This document shows positions 9,202 to 16,938 of a stretch of DNA of 64,000 bases, piece after piece. Source of the stretch: Nitricoxidireducens sp046726235 (lineage in GTDB: Bacteria; Pseudomonadota; Gammaproteobacteria; Burkholderiales; Rhodocyclaceae); assembly GCA_046726235.1 (NCBI GenBank), contig JBKPAD010000012.1, positions 175,000-238,999 of the forward strand. The letters run 5' to 3'. The notes below the pieces were generated by a model that was not told the DNA's origin, made no database searches, and was given only the letters and a program-made list of their open reading frames with translations. The translations under genes were made by a program, and so were the position numbers. The first letter of the stretch is position 1, and the number at the start of each line of letters is the position of its first letter.

Positions 9202-9469
9202 GGGCGTACTCAGGCTATGACGACGGGCGCGAAGGTCGACAATCGGGCGCAGTGCAAGGCGCGACCGACGCCGCTGGGTAATTCCCAGTCAGGAGGGCGC
9301 AACGCCGCAATGCGCCCGATTTTCGACCTTCCCTCCGGGTTGGCTCCCAATCCGGCGTCTGCTGCGTTGTCGAGCTTGGCAAGGGAACAACCCTTGCCCG
9401 CGCTCTCCGCCTTGCATCCATCCGGATTGGGAGCCAACGCGCTCCGCCGGCATAGCCTGAGTACGCCCC
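9201..9469 (+). mobile_element. MITE-like element with 19-bp perfect terminal inverted repeats
   Basis: Starts ggggcgtactcaggctatg (9201-9219) and ends with its exact reverse complement (9451-9469). Inside are two nested hairpin systems. The left one pairs 9231-9251 with 9311-9331 (one mismatch) around an inner stem at 9274-9288. The right one pairs about 9338-9354 with 9422-9438 around an inner stem at 9378-9398. There is no credible reading frame. The layout fits a non-autonomous miniature transposable element or a large palindromic repeat. The right end stops two bases before the panB start, leaving that gene no visible Shine-Dalgarno. Confidence 0.75.
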
Positions 9470-9470
9470 A

Positions 9471-10286
9471 ATGACATATCTAGCCAGCAACAAGCCGATC
9501 ACCCTGCCCGAACTCGCGCGCATGAAGCGCGAGGGCGAGAAGATCGCCATGCTGACGGCCTACGATGCCAGCTTCGCCGCGCTCGTGGACCGCTGCGGCG
9601 TCGACGTCGTGCTGGTCGGCGATTCGCTCGGCAACGTCATGCAGGGCAAGACATCGACGCTGCCGGTGACCATGGACCAGATGACCTATCACACGGATTG
9701 CGTCGGCCACATCGTCCAGCGCGCCATGTGCGTCGCCGACATGCCGTTCGGCAGCTACCAGGAATCGAAGGAACAGGCGCTGCGCAATGCCGTGCGCCTG
9801 CTCGCCGCCGGCGCCGAGATGGTCAAGCTCGAAGGCGGCGCCGTGATGGCCGAGACCGTGCATTTCCTCGTCGAGCGCGGCATCCCCGTCTGCGCCCACA
9901 TCGGCCTGACGCCGCAATCCGTGCATGCGCTCGGCGGCTACCGCGTGCAGGGCCGCGACGAAGCCGGCGCGGCGCGCATGAAGGCCGACGCCCACGCACT
10001 CGAACAGGCCGGCGCGACGCTGATGGTGATGGAGATGGTGCCGGCCGGACTCGCCGGCGAGATCACGCGGGAACTCACGGCCTGCGCCACCATCGGCATC
10101 GGCGCCGGCAAGGACTGCGACGGCCAGGTACTGGTGCTGCACGACATGCTCGGCGTCTATCCCGGCAAGAAGGGCCGCTTCGTCAAGGACTTCATGGCCG
10201 AGGCGCAGAGCATCGACGGCGCCGTCGGCGCCTACGTCAAGGCCGTCAAGGACGGCTCCTTCCCCGCGCCCGAGCACTGCTACTAG
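9471..10286 (+). CDS. panB: 3-methyl-2-oxobutanoate hydroxymethyltransferase
   Basis: First committed step of pantothenate synthesis: adds a hydroxymethyl group from methylene-tetrahydrofolate to ketoisovalerate. The 271 residues show MLTAYDASFAALVDRCG, VLVGDSLGNVMQG, TLPVTMDQMTYH and the GIGAGKDCDGQVLVLHDMLG block, all typical of PanB. The ATG at 9471 gives the expected family N-terminus (MTYLASNKPITLPEL), yet the bases before it belong to the inverted-repeat element, so translation initiation may be weak or leader-dependent. panC follows after 6 bp. Confidence 0.93.
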   Translation: MTYLASNKPITLPELARMKREGEKIAMLTAYDASFAALVDRCGVDVVLVGDSLGNVMQGKTSTLPVTMDQMTYHTDCVGHIVQRAMCVADMPFGSYQESKEQALRNAVRLLAAGAEMVKLEGGAVMAETVHFLVERGIPVCAHIGLTPQSVHALGGYRVQGRDEAGAARMKADAHALEQAGATLMVMEMVPAGLAGEITRELTACATIGIGAGKDCDGQVLVLHDMLGVYPGKKGRFVKDFMAEAQSIDGAVGAYVKAVKDGSFPAPEHCY

Positions 10287-10292
10287 AGCGCC

Positions 10293-11120
10293 ATGCAGAT
10301 ACATGAAACCATCGCCGGCCTGCGGGCCGCGCTGAAGGGGGCCGGCCGCGTCGCGCTGGTGCCGACCATGGGCAACCTCCACGAAGGCCACATCGCGCTG
10401 ATGACCCAGGCGCGCGCCCACGGCGACGCGGTGGCGGCGACGATTTTCGTCAACCGCCTGCAGTTCCGCCCCGGCGAAGACTTCGAGAAATACCCGCGCA
10501 CCTTCGCCGCCGACTGCGAGAAGCTCGCCGCGGCCGGCGTCGACCACCTGTTCGCGCCGAGCGAAGCGGAGATGTACCCGCAGCCGCAGCAGTATCACGT
10601 CGAGCCGCCGCCCGAGCAGGCGAACATCCTCGACGGCGAGTTCCGCCCCGGCCATTTCCGCGGCGTCGCCACGGTCGTCATGAAGCTGTTCCAGATCGCC
10701 CAGCCGCACGCGGCCCTGTTCGGCAAGAAGGATTTCCAGCAGTTGATGGTGATCCGCAACATGGTGCGGGAGTTCGCGCTGCCGATCGAGATCGTCGCCG
10801 GCGACACCGTCCGGGCCGCCGATGGCCTGGCCTTGTCGTCGCGCAACGGCTATTTGAGCGAGTCCGAAAGGACCGAAGCGCCCAGGCTTTTCCGAACTCT
10901 GACCAAGGTAGTAGGTCTTATCCGAGGCGGAAACCGTGATTTTGCGGGCCTGGAAAGAGACGCCATGGCCGAAATGGCCCGCCACGACTGGATTCCCGAC
11001 TATATTGCAGTGCGAAATAAATTTGATCTACAATTGCCGGCCGCTCACGATTCCGGGTTGGTGGTGTTGGCCGCGGCGCGTTTGGGTAGCACGCGCCTCA
11101 TCGACAACTTGGAAGTTTAG
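10293..11120 (+). CDS. panC: Pantothenate synthetase
   Basis: Condenses pantoate with beta-alanine using ATP. The 275 residues carry the HIGH-like element TMGNLHEGHIALM, FVNRLQFRPGEDFEKYPRT, GHFRGVATVVMKLF and FGKKDFQQLMVI, and the KMSKS-equivalent LSSRNGYLSESER. Length is normal. The last 60 residues are coded with somewhat lower GC than the rest. Second gene of panBCD, 6 bp after panB and 107 bp before panD. Confidence 0.94.
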   Translation: MQIHETIAGLRAALKGAGRVALVPTMGNLHEGHIALMTQARAHGDAVAATIFVNRLQFRPGEDFEKYPRTFAADCEKLAAAGVDHLFAPSEAEMYPQPQQYHVEPPPEQANILDGEFRPGHFRGVATVVMKLFQIAQPHAALFGKKDFQQLMVIRNMVREFALPIEIVAGDTVRAADGLALSSRNGYLSESERTEAPRLFRTLTKVVGLIRGGNRDFAGLERDAMAEMARHDWIPDYIAVRNKFDLQLPAAHDSGLVVLAAARLGSTRLIDNLEV

Positions 11121-11227
11121 GTCACGGCGATGCGCTCAGGCCCGCCGCGTCCAGAAGCACACAGGATGGAGTCCCTCACCGGATTCCTTTTATTGCCGTA
11201 CTCCTTTTCGTGAGAAGGGATCCGACA

Positions 11228-11614
11228 ATGCAACGCACGATGCTGAAATCGAAGCTTCACCGGGTAACGGTGACGCAGGCCGAACTCCACTACGAGGGCT
11301 CCTGCGCCATCGACGAAGACCTGCTCGACGCTGCCGACATCAAGGAATACCAGCAGATCGAGATCTGGAACGTCGACAACGGCGAACGCTTCACCACCTA
11401 CGCCATCAAGGCCGAGCGTGGCTCCGGAACGATCTCCGTCAACGGTGCCGCTGCCCGCAAGGCCGCGCCCGGCGACCTGCTGATCATCGCCACCTTCGCG
11501 ACCTACAACGAAATCGAACTCGCGAAATTCGAGCCCGATCTCGTCTATGTCGATGCCCGCAACCGCATCACGCATCACAGCCGCAAGATTCCTGTTCAGG
11601 CCGCCGTCGCCTGA
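11228..11614 (+). CDS. panD: Aspartate 1-decarboxylase proenzyme
   Basis: Makes beta-alanine for PanC. The 128-residue proenzyme contains the self-cleavage site Gly24-Ser25 (YEGSCAID), where Ser25 becomes the pyruvoyl cofactor, plus NGERFTTYAIKAERGSG and NGAAARKAAPGDLLIIATFA, all diagnostic. Start chosen at ATG 11228 behind GAGAAGGG. It completes the local pantothenate pathway, and a strong rho-independent terminator follows 20 bp after the stop. Confidence 0.95.
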   Translation: MQRTMLKSKLHRVTVTQAELHYEGSCAIDEDLLDAADIKEYQQIEIWNVDNGERFTTYAIKAERGSGTISVNGAAARKAAPGDLLIIATFATYNEIELAKFEPDLVYVDARNRITHHSRKIPVQAAVA

Positions 11615-11633
11615 CAAACGCCCCGACCCCGAG

Positions 11634-11665
11634 AAAGCCCGCGCCGCAAGACGCGGGCTTTTTTT
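11634..11665 (+). terminator. Rho-independent terminator after panD
   Basis: Inverted repeat AAAGCCCGCG (11634-11643) / CGCGGGCTTT with an 8-base loop, followed by a T run to 11665. A G+C-rich 10-bp stem running directly into U residues is a textbook intrinsic terminator, ending the panBCD unit just before the DUF411 gene. Confidence 0.9.
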
Positions 11666-11681
11666 CATTCAGGATCGAACC

Positions 11682-12182
11682 ATGAAACTGCGCCCGCTCT
11701 TCGCCCTCCTCGCGCTTGCCGTCACCGCGGCGGCGCGCGCCGCCGAGCCGCTGCCGCCGGTCGAACTCCACCTGCCGAGCCCCTGCCTGGCGTGCATCAA
11801 CTGGGCCGAGCACCTGATGGAGCACGGCTTCAAGGTGAATTTCCGCGAGTCGTCCGACATGAACGCCGTCAAGCGCCGGCTCAAGGTGCCGAAGGAGCTC
11901 GAATCGGTGCACACCGCCGTCGTCGCCGGCTACTTCATCGAGGGCCACGTGCCGGCGGAGGACATCAAGGAACTGCTGCGCGAGAAGCCGAAGGCGCGCG
12001 GCCTCGCCGTGCCCGGCCTGCCGATGGGCGCGCCGGGGCGCGAGGCGAGCGGCGCTTCCTACCAGTGTGAAACCGGCTGCACCATGCTCGAGGCGGGCGC
12101 CCCCCGCGACGCGCGGCGCGAAATGTTCGACACGTTGCTGGTGGGGCGCGACGGCAAGACGAGCATCTACGCTCGTCACTGA
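11682..12182 (+). CDS. Periplasmic DUF411 family protein
   Basis: A 166-residue exported protein with an N-terminal signal peptide (about residues 1-21). The body matches the DUF411 family, often near copper and metal resistance genes: PSPCLACINWAEHLMEHGF, HTAVVAGYFIEGHVP, ARGLAVPGLPMGAPG. The canonical first motif has adjacent cysteines (CGCC). Here it reads CLAC, and two more cysteines lie in YQCETGC. Metal binding in the periplasm is plausible from the family, unproven. The ATG at 11682 follows an AGGATCGAACC leader. Confidence 0.8.
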   Translation: MKLRPLFALLALAVTAAARAAEPLPPVELHLPSPCLACINWAEHLMEHGFKVNFRESSDMNAVKRRLKVPKELESVHTAVVAGYFIEGHVPAEDIKELLREKPKARGLAVPGLPMGAPGREASGASYQCETGCTMLEAGAPRDARREMFDTLLVGRDGKTSIYARH

Positions 12183-12186
12183 TCCC

Positions 12187-13443
12187 TCAGAAGAACTCCC
12201 CGAGCGCGGCGCGCAGCCAGCGCAGGTCCTCGTCCTGCGGATGCGGGTCGAAGCGCTGGTTCGTCGCCTGCACGATGACGCCGTCGCCGCGCAGGCGATA
12301 GCTCGCCTCGAGGCGCATCTCCTCGGGCGGCTCGACGCGCGTATGCACGCGGCAGACGCTCTCGGGCAGCCGCCGCGCCGGCGTTTCGCCGCGTGCCTGC
12401 GCGGCGATGTCGGCGGCGACGATGCGGCCCTGCGCGCTCGCCATCTGGCCGGTCTTCGGATAAGCCCCGAACAGCGGCGACACGCTCCCCACCGCATCGC
12501 CGACGACGAACACGCGCTCGTCGCCGCGCGCATGCAGGCGCAGCGGATCGACCTCGGCCCAGCCGGTCGGCCAGCCCTGCGCGTCCTTGCCGACCAGTCC
12601 CGCCTGCCACACCGGATCGGCCGCCTGCTGCGGCGCCATGACGATCGCGTCGTCGAAGCGGATGTCGTCGAACTCGGTGACCAGCCTCTTGCCGAAAGGG
12701 TCGATCGACTTGATGCGGCCGTGCGGCACGTAGCTGATCCAGTCGCGGTACTGCACCGTCAGCGCGTGGTTGAACGCCGGCATCGGCGGATTCGGATCGA
12801 CGACGACGAGGCGCCCGCGAACCTGTCGCCGCTTGAACATCTCGCCGATCATCAGCGCGCGCTCGTAGGGCGCCGGCGGGCAGCGATAGGGCAACGGTGG
12901 GATCGTCATCACCAGGTCGCCGCCGGCGAAGCCGTCGAGCTTCGCCTTCAGCGCGCGCTCCTCGCCGGCGATGAAGCCGCACGCGTGGTGCTCGCGCAAC
13001 TGTTCGACCACACTCGCATCCGCGCCTGCCAGCGCGGCCCAGTCGTAACGGATGCCGGCGGCAAGGATCAGCCAGTCGTAGTCGAAGCCGCGCTGCGGCG
13101 TGACGACGCGGCGACGCTCGCGGTCCACGTCGACGACGGCGGCGCGCACGAACTGCCAGCCGTGCACCTGCGCCGCGGCGGCGTACTCGCGCCGCAGCTC
13201 GCGCTCGTCGAGACGGCCGACGAGCCAGCGGTTGCTCAGCGGCAGCGACCAGAAGCGCTCGTTGCGCTCGATCAGCGTCACCTCGAGGCCGGGCGCCAGC
13301 CGCCGCAGTTCGCGCGCCGCCGCGAGGCCGCCCCAGCCGCCGCCGACGATGACGACGCGGCCGCTCGCGGCGCGCGCCGGCAAGGCTCTCGCCGCGCCGG
13401 CCGCAAGCGCGGCCAACAGAAAATCGCGGCGACTGAGAGACAT
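12187..13443 (-). CDS. Flavocytochrome c / sulfide dehydrogenase-type flavoprotein
   Basis: An FAD-dependent periplasmic oxidoreductase of 418 residues. It has a Tat signal (SRRDFLLAALAAGAARA), an FAD-binding Rossmann motif at about residues 31-43 (VVIVGGGWGGLAAA), WLILAAGIRYDW, and the sulfide-site element PPLPYRCPPAPYERA typical of FccB/SoxF. A later FVVGDAVG segment binds the second half of FAD, and a C-terminal cysteine (PESVCRVHT) could be the redox partner of the first. No cytochrome subunit (FccA) or sox gene lies nearby, so sulfide is likely but the electron acceptor is unclear. ATG at 13443 gives the canonical Tat start; two longer starts exist. Confidence 0.8.
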   Translation of the reverse strand: MSLSRRDFLLAALAAGAARALPARAASGRVVIVGGGWGGLAAARELRRLAPGLEVTLIERNERFWSLPLSNRWLVGRLDERELRREYAAAAQVHGWQFVRAAVVDVDRERRRVVTPQRGFDYDWLILAAGIRYDWAALAGADASVVEQLREHHACGFIAGEERALKAKLDGFAGGDLVMTIPPLPYRCPPAPYERALMIGEMFKRRQVRGRLVVVDPNPPMPAFNHALTVQYRDWISYVPHGRIKSIDPFGKRLVTEFDDIRFDDAIVMAPQQAADPVWQAGLVGKDAQGWPTGWAEVDPLRLHARGDERVFVVGDAVGSVSPLFGAYPKTGQMASAQGRIVAADIAAQARGETPARRLPESVCRVHTRVEPPEEMRLEASYRLRGDGVIVQATNQRFDPHPQDEDLRWLRAALGEFF

Positions 13444-13516
13444 CGACAGCATTACGGTTGTTATCAAGCGAGGGCGACGGCTAACATCCTAGCCTCTGCC
13501 AGACGGGCGATTCAAC

Positions 13517-14011
13517 ATGATCCGCAGCATCTCTCGCATTCTTTCCACCTTCGCCGCCGCGACCATCCTCGCCTGCGGCGCGCAAGCCGCCGAAACCCTC
13601 GGCATGAACGAGCAGCCGATCCACGACGCCGCGCGCACCGGAAGTCGCGCCGACGTCGAGCGCATCCTCAAGGCGACGCCGGCCGCGCGCGACGCGCGCA
13701 CCCCGCTCGGCTCGACGCCGCTGCACATGGCCGCGCTCAATGTCGACAGCGGGCCGCTGCAAGCCCTGCTCGCCGCCGGCGCCGACGTGAATGCGCGCGA
13801 TCGCGAAGGCGCCACGCCGCTGCACATGGCTGCCTATGCCACGCGCACCGAGCACGCGCGCCTGCTGCTGCAGGCCGGCGCCGACGTGACGGCGAAGACG
13901 GAAGCGGGGCGCGATGCGCTGAGCATGGCGCGCAAGGTGCGCGCCGACGAAACCGCCGGCGTCATTTCGCTCTGGATCCTCAAGGGCTGCAAGCCGGGCA
14001 AGCCCTGCTGA
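13517..14011 (+). CDS. Secreted ankyrin-repeat protein
   Basis: A 164-residue protein with a signal peptide (cleavage near CGAQAA-ETLG) and three ankyrin repeats, seen as GSTPLHMAALN, GATPLHMAAY and the LLAAGADVN / LLLQAGADVT helices. Two cysteines close the C-terminus (KGCKPGKPC). It probably mediates protein contacts in the periplasm. Divergent from the flavoprotein gene and convergent with the heme A synthase genes, so its operon context says little. Confidence 0.85.
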   Translation: MIRSISRILSTFAAATILACGAQAAETLGMNEQPIHDAARTGSRADVERILKATPAARDARTPLGSTPLHMAALNVDSGPLQALLAAGADVNARDREGATPLHMAAYATRTEHARLLLQAGADVTAKTEAGRDALSMARKVRADETAGVISLWILKGCKPGKPC

Positions 14012-14015
14012 AAGG

Positions 14016-14921
14016 CTAGCGGCGCGCCAGCGCCGCGCACGCGGCGAGCAGCGCCGCCGCCAGGGCGCCGTGGGCGACGCCGAGCAGCAGCGGAAAACCG
14101 AACGCCACCGCCGCCACGCCGACGCCCAGCGTGGCGACGAGCAGCATCAGCACCAGGCGCGCGCTCGTGCGCGCCGCCGGCTGGCGCAGCGCGCGAAATG
14201 CCGCCGCGCCGAGCAGGAGCAGCACGGCAAACGCCGCATAGCGATGGAGCAGGTGCAGCGCCGTGCCACCGGCATCGCCGGCCGGCGCGGCGGCAGTCAA
14301 CGCGTCGAAGGGGCTCAGCGCCGCCAGTCCGGCCAGCGCCGGCAGCGCCGCATCGCCGCAGAACGGCACGCTGGTGCAACTCGCGGCGGCATAGCGCGCC
14401 CCGATCAGCGCGCCGAGCAACACCGTCAGCGTCAGCGCGGCGAGCGCGCCGTGCAGCAGCGGCGAACGGTCCGGTTGCGCAGCCGGCGGCGCGGCGGCCA
14501 TCGCGACGCGCCATGACAGCGAGACGAGCGCCAGCCCGCCGAGGATGTTCAGCAGGTTCACCAGCACGCGGCGCGGATCGGCGCTCCAGATTCCGAGCAG
14601 CGACAGCAGCAGCATGACGCCGACCAGCGCCAGCGCCGGCGCGACGACGCCCGGCAGCGGACGCGGCCGCAGTGCGCGCCATGCCAGCAGCAGCGCAAGC
14701 AGCAGTGCGGAGGTGGCGACCACGCGGTGCAGCAGGCGCGCGAAGCCGGGATCGGCCTTCGCGCCCGCCAGCGCGGCGCCGTAGCACGCCGGCCAGTCGG
14801 CGCAGCCGAGGCCGGCCGCATCGAGGCGCAGCCATGCGCTGACGGCGACCACGGCCAGCGACAGCGCCGCAACGACCCGGGCGAGCCGCCGTATGCCGGC
14901 GAGGCGGGCGTCGTCGCTCAC
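14016..14921 (-). CDS. CtaA-type heme A synthase homologue (Cys-pair class)
   Basis: A 301-residue membrane protein with about eight helices. It carries the RL.GLGCADWPACYG element with Cys40 and Cys46, as in Bacillus-type CtaA, and histidines at 65, 223, 226 and 284 (RLLHR, ALHLLHR, GVAHG) that match heme ligand positions. The second histidine of the first half appears to be Asn (VNLLNILGG), so one heme site may be altered. It follows a full Cox15 gene after 10 bp in the same direction. It may be a second heme A synthase or a partner subunit. Start is GTG. Confidence 0.75.
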   Translation of the reverse strand: MSDDARLAGIRRLARVVAALSLAVVAVSAWLRLDAAGLGCADWPACYGAALAGAKADPGFARLLHRVVATSALLLALLLAWRALRPRPLPGVVAPALALVGVMLLLSLLGIWSADPRRVLVNLLNILGGLALVSLSWRVAMAAAPPAAQPDRSPLLHGALAALTLTVLLGALIGARYAAASCTSVPFCGDAALPALAGLAALSPFDALTAAAPAGDAGGTALHLLHRYAAFAVLLLLGAAAFRALRQPAARTSARLVLMLLVATLGVGVAAVAFGFPLLLGVAHGALAAALLAACAALARR

Positions 14922-14931
14922 GCCGCCGCGA

Positions 14932-15978
14932 TCAGCCGCGCCCGAAGGCGGGCGCCACGCGCAGCTCGTGGTTGAGCCAGAGCAGGATGCCGAACACGAT
15001 CATCGAGCCGCCCTGGTGCGCAGCGCCCCAGTTCACCGGCACGGCGAGCAGCAGCGTCGTGATGCCGAGCGCGATCTGCACCGCGAGCGCGACGACCAGC
15101 AGCGTCGCCACGCCGCGCGCGCGGCTCGGCACCGGCGCGTTGCGCAACTGCCACCAGAACCACGGCACCAGGAACGCCAGCAGCCAGGCGCCGAGGCGGT
15201 GGTCGAACTGCACCGTCGCCATGTTGTTGAAGAAGTTCAGGTACCACGGCTCGATCATGAAGATCTCGGGCGGCACGAAGTCGCCGTTCATCAGCGGGAA
15301 GGTGTTGTAGGCCTTGCCGGCGCGGATGCCGGCGACGAAGCCGCCGGTGACGATCATGTAGGCAGCGAGCGCCAGCAGCCAGGCGCCGACGCGACGCAGG
15401 CGCGCCACGGCGCGGTTGGCGACGTACGGGGCGCGCTCGCGCAGCACGCCGAGCGCCACCCAGACGATCGCCGTGAAGATGAAGAAGGCCAGCGACAGGT
15501 GCGCCGTCAGGCGGTACTGGCTGACGCGCGGGTCGTCGACGAGGCCGCTCTTGACCATGTACCAGCCCATCGCGCCCTGCATGCCGCCGAGGATGAAGAT
15601 GCCGACCAGCTTCGGCACCAGCGGCTTCTCGAGCCGGCCACGCAGCAGGAACCACAGGAAGGGGAGCAGGAAGACGAGGCCGATGGTGCGGCCGAGCACG
15701 CGGTGGAAGTATTCCCACCAGAAGATGCCCTTGAACTCGTCGAGGCTCATCTGGTGATTGACCTTCTGGTACTCGGGCGTCGCCTTGTACTTGTCGAAGG
15801 TCGCTTCCCACTCGGCGACGCCGATGGGCGGAATGGTGCCGACGATCGGCTGCCATTCGACGATCGAGAGCCCGGAGTGGGTCAGGCGCGTCACGCCGCC
15901 GACGACGAGCGTGGCGAAGACCATGGCGGCGCAGATGAAAAGCCATGCGGCGACACTGCGGCGAGAGGCATCGGTCAT
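14932..15978 (-). CDS. Heme A synthase, Cox15 class
   Basis: Converts heme O to heme A by oxidising the C8 methyl. The 348 residues with eight helices show the Cox15 signatures RLTHSGLSIVEWQPI and WWEYFHRVLGR (heme ligand His), GAMGWYMVKSGL and DHRLGAW. It lacks the Cys pair of its neighbour, so two distinct classes of heme A synthase sit together. Start at ATG 15978; a TTG two codons earlier is less likely. Transcribed away from the haem-copper enzyme genes whose cofactor it would make. Confidence 0.93.
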   Translation of the reverse strand: MTDASRRSVAAWLFICAAMVFATLVVGGVTRLTHSGLSIVEWQPIVGTIPPIGVAEWEATFDKYKATPEYQKVNHQMSLDEFKGIFWWEYFHRVLGRTIGLVFLLPFLWFLLRGRLEKPLVPKLVGIFILGGMQGAMGWYMVKSGLVDDPRVSQYRLTAHLSLAFFIFTAIVWVALGVLRERAPYVANRAVARLRRVGAWLLALAAYMIVTGGFVAGIRAGKAYNTFPLMNGDFVPPEIFMIEPWYLNFFNNMATVQFDHRLGAWLLAFLVPWFWWQLRNAPVPSRARGVATLLVVALAVQIALGITTLLLAVPVNWGAAHQGGSMIVFGILLWLNHELRVAPAFGRG

Positions 15979-16089
15979 AAGCAAATCCGTTAGATGAATT
16001 CGACGCGGTTATGCGAAATCTTCGCGTCGATTATATGCGGCGACATGTCGCACTTAAGCAGATAAGTCCCTGCTGATGTTTCGGTTTTC

Positions 16090-16103
16090 TTGTCCGGGAT
16101 CAA
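16090..16103 (+). promoter_or_regulatory. Candidate FNR/DNR-type operator between ctaA and the CuA enzyme genes
   Basis: The 14-mer TTGTCCGGGATCAA fits the loose DNR/NnrR pattern TTG-N8-CAA and matches 8 of 10 positions of TTGAT-N4-ATCAA. It lies in the 230-bp divergent region, 109 bp before the small-subunit gene. A good -10 for the leftward cox15 gene (TATAAT read on the minus strand, 16035-16030) lies on the other side. No strong -10 is visible at the class II distance rightward. Plausible but unproven. Confidence 0.4.
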
Positions 16104-16211
16104 TTTCACGGGCCCTTGACCAACGTTACCTTTCCATGCGCTGAATCCCGGCATCTTGCTTTGAAATTTCCGCGCCTTTTTTTGCGCGTCACCGCTGACG
16201 GAGGATCGAGA

Positions 16212-16361
16212 ATGGCCGACATACAAGACAAAGACATCCCGTTCATGCAACGGGTACTGGACAACCCGTTTCTGCTGCTTTTCCTCGGGGTTGCCTCTCC
16301 CACGATTCTCTACAGCCTGTGGGGAATCATGAACATCATCGCCGTTCCGATCGCCAAGTAG
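16212..16361 (+). CDS. Single-helix small subunit of the haem-copper enzyme
   Basis: A 49-residue peptide with one membrane helix (NPFLLLFLGVASPTILYSLW) behind a perfect GGAGG site at 16200-16204. Position directly before subunits II and I mirrors the IIa-II-I order of ba3-type oxidase operons, so it is probably the small helix that packs against subunit II. No catalytic residues. It is too short to classify by sequence alone, but the ribosome site and operon position make it a real gene. Confidence 0.75.
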   Translation: MADIQDKDIPFMQRVLDNPFLLLFLGVASPTILYSLWGIMNIIAVPIAK

Positions 16362-16385
16362 GCGTCCACCAGGGGAGAAAAACCA

Positions 16386-16925
16386 ATGAGCGCAATCCTG
16401 CCGCCCGCAGACCGACTGTGGTGGAAGCAACCGATCGACAAGATCGAATGGACGTGGATCCTGCTGGCCTTCACGTGGGGCATGATCATGTTCGTCATGA
16501 TGATCTACTGGCACATCAACGGTAAGCAGAACCTCTCGACCGAGACCTACAAGTCGACGCGCGAGATGTACAGCGCCAAGGCCGAAAAGTTCATCGCCGA
16601 GAACACCGTCCGCACCGAGACCGAGCAGCAGATCCCGGTCGTCAAGGTTCCGCCCGGCGGCGACGCCTACCTGACGGCGAGCCTGTGGAAGTGGTGGCCG
16701 ATCCTCGAGCTGGAGAAGGGACAGACCTACCGCGTCCACCTCTACTCGATGGACTACAACCACGGCTTCTCGCTGCAGCCGACCAACATCAACATCCAGG
16801 TCGTCCCGGGCTATGAGCACGTCGTGAAGATGACGCCCAACCAGGCCGGCACCTATTCCATCGTCTGCAACGAATTCTGCGGCATCGGTCACCACTCGAT
16901 GCTCGGCCGGATTTACGTGAAATAA
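16386..16925 (+). CDS. CuA-containing subunit II of a haem-copper oxidoreductase
   Basis: A 179-residue protein with one N-terminal helix (about residues 22-42) and a periplasmic cupredoxin domain. The CuA ligands are complete: His126 in DYNHGF, then Cys161, Glu163, Cys165, His169 and Met172 in CNEFCGIGHHSM. It therefore accepts electrons from a soluble donor such as cytochrome c. Short length and gene order resemble B-type (ba3-like) enzymes. GGGGAG precedes the ATG. Translated with subunit I, 13 bp downstream. Confidence 0.93.
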   Translation: MSAILPPADRLWWKQPIDKIEWTWILLAFTWGMIMFVMMIYWHINGKQNLSTETYKSTREMYSAKAEKFIAENTVRTETEQQIPVVKVPPGGDAYLTASLWKWWPILELEKGQTYRVHLYSMDYNHGFSLQPTNINIQVVPGYEHVVKMTPNQAGTYSIVCNEFCGIGHHSMLGRIYVK

Positions 16926-16938
16926 AGGGGGCGCATAG

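Noticed and set aside
12067..14019. 650-codon plus-strand frame opposite the flavoprotein gene
   Set aside because: Composition is an antisense artefact. The minus-strand product has a Tat signal and FAD motifs, and the ankyrin gene occupies another frame.
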